Assembly: GCA_031178585.1 (NCBI GenBank)
Contig: JAPSIT010000011.1
Span: 1-35,343, forward strand
Origin: Arthrobacter sp.
Lineage (GTDB): Bacteria; Actinomycetota; Actinomycetes; Actinomycetales; Micrococcaceae
Direction of reading: 5' to 3'
DNA: 35,343 bases
The notes below the pieces were generated by a model. The model made no database searches and was not told the DNA's origin. It was given only the letters and a program-made list of their open reading frames with translations. Made by a program: the position numbers and the translations under genes. Shown here in pieces: positions 34,778 through 35,343 of the stretch. How positions within the stretch are numbered: position 1 is the stretch's first letter; each line of letters begins with the position of its first letter.

Positions 34778-34806
34778 CTTAACTTTAACCTTAACGTGAC
34801 CTTAGC
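34778..34806. repeat. Tandem CTTAAC/TTTAAC hexamers upstream of the MerR promoter
   Basis: Three head-to-tail hexamers, CTTAAC-TTTAAC-CTTAAC (34778-34795), are followed after GTGAC by CTTAGC (34801-34806), the latter inside the DUF151 stop. The block is AT-rich in a GC-rich genome and sits about 40 bp upstream of the -35, a fitting place for an activator that binds direct repeats. Confidence 0.5.
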
Positions 34807-35305
34807 CGTCGAAGTCTTCCGGCTCCACGTCGTCCAGGAACTCACGGAACTTGCGCATTTCGCGCTCCTCGTCCACGGCGGGGCCGGGCTCGGTGTCCTC
34901 CCCCTCGTCGTGCTCGGTGATCCGTACCCCGGCCTCGTCCATGACTGAATCCGCACACCAGATGCGGCACTTGGCCCTCAGCGCAATGGCCAGAGCGTCC
35001 GATGCCCGGGAGCTGACCGTGGCGCCGTTGTCGAACTGGAGCTGCCCGTAGAAAATGTTGTCTTCCACGGCCACGATGTTCACGCTGACCACGGCGTGTC
35101 CCAGCGTCTCGACGACGTCCACCAGAAGGTCGTGCGTCATGGGCCGGGGCGGAACCACACCCTGCTGGGCCAGGGCAATGGCGCTGGCTTCCGGGGTGCC
35201 GATCCAGATGGGTACATGCCGTTCGCCGTGCATCTCGCGCAGCAGGACCAGGGGCTGGTTGGAGGGCAGCTCTATCCGGACGCCCACAATCTCGACTTCG
35301 ATCAT
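34802..35305 (-). CDS. DUF151 bifunctional nuclease-family protein (Rv1829-like)
   Basis: The 167-residue protein belongs to the DUF151 family, one plant member of which is described as a bifunctional DNase/RNase; the bacterial role is unclear. It begins MIEVEIVGVRIELPSNQPLV and contains the conserved HVPIWIGTPEASAIALAQQG, RPMTHDLLVDVVETLG and SSRASDALAIALR blocks. The tail (about 130-167) is strongly acidic. Its ATG overlaps the preceding stop by one base (TGATG), so it is coupled to the MerR gene cut by the right edge. In many actinobacteria it lies between two MerR regulators, as here. Confidence 0.93.
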   Translation of the reverse strand: MIEVEIVGVRIELPSNQPLVLLREMHGERHVPIWIGTPEASAIALAQQGVVPPRPMTHDLLVDVVETLGHAVVSVNIVAVEDNIFYGQLQFDNGATVSSRASDALAIALRAKCRIWCADSVMDEAGVRITEHDEGEDTEPGPAVDEEREMRKFREFLDDVEPEDFDG

Positions 35306-35343
35306 CAGATTTCCATCCGTGAGATACGGTCCTGGACCAGAGC
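35305..35343 (-). CDS. C-terminal end of an upstream gene, probably an FtsR-like MerR regulator
   Basis: Only the last 12 codons are visible, reading ALVQDRISRMEI and a TGA that overlaps the DUF151 start by one base. The sequence is too short to identify by itself. The conserved order (Rv1828-Rv1829-Rv1830) predicts the MerR regulator known as FtsR in corynebacteria, which controls ftsZ expression. Confidence 0.5.
   Translation of the reverse strand, partial: ALVQDRISRMEI

Overview
The window is high-GC actinobacterial DNA, most likely from Arthrobacter or a close relative (Micrococcaceae). The evidence is the gene order, the frequent GTG starts, an actinobacterial-type mraZ promoter with GTGGAG boxes, and a MurE whose specificity motif fits an L-lysine rather than a diaminopimelate peptidoglycan. 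Nearly all of it is chromosomal core sequence. I see no tRNA, rRNA, CRISPR array, insertion sequence or prophage.

Region 1 (1-11739, all minus strand) is the division and cell wall (dcw) operon, read mraZ-rsmH-ftsL-ftsI-murE-murF-mraY-murD-ftsW-murG, with murG cut by the left edge. Genes mostly overlap by 4 bp or lie a few bases apart. The exceptions are a 177-nt gap with a hairpin between mraZ and rsmH, and an 83-nt gap with a hairpin before murE. The operon starts from a promoter overlapping three GTGGRG boxes spaced 10 bp apart, a likely MraZ autoregulatory operator.

Region 2 (11905-28060) follows the order of the Mycobacterium tuberculosis Rv2165c-Rv2187 neighbourhood: a DUF3040 membrane protein, DNA polymerase IV, a lipoprotein coupled to a polyprenyl diphosphate synthase, an Rv2175c-like DNA-binding protein, a secreted LysM/lytic transglycosylase, a PASTA-domain Ser/Thr kinase, class II DAHP synthase and a PlsC acyltransferase. 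Then come a three-gene operon of two tandem alpha/beta hydrolases and a small membrane protein, a ROK sugar kinase, and a FadD15-like acyl-CoA ligase. Cell wall construction, its lipid precursors and its kinase control are packed together here. Strong hairpin terminators separate most of the convergent pairs.

Region 3 (28092-35343) holds pyruvate carboxylase (minus), a divergent orphan ParA-type ATPase, and a membrane-anchored beta-helix protein that looks frameshifted at its 3' end. It ends with the conserved minus-strand cluster [FtsR-like MerR]-[DUF151 bifunctional nuclease]-[Rv1830-like MerR], of which the first gene is cut by the right edge.

I found no clear new multi-gene system. The best candidates for a second look are the hydrolase/hydrolase/membrane-protein operon, a second cluster of MraZ-like boxes on the opposite strand near mraZ, the frameshifted beta-helix gene, and several unassigned dyad or tandem operator-like elements. 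All functional names come from motifs read by eye; no database search was run.
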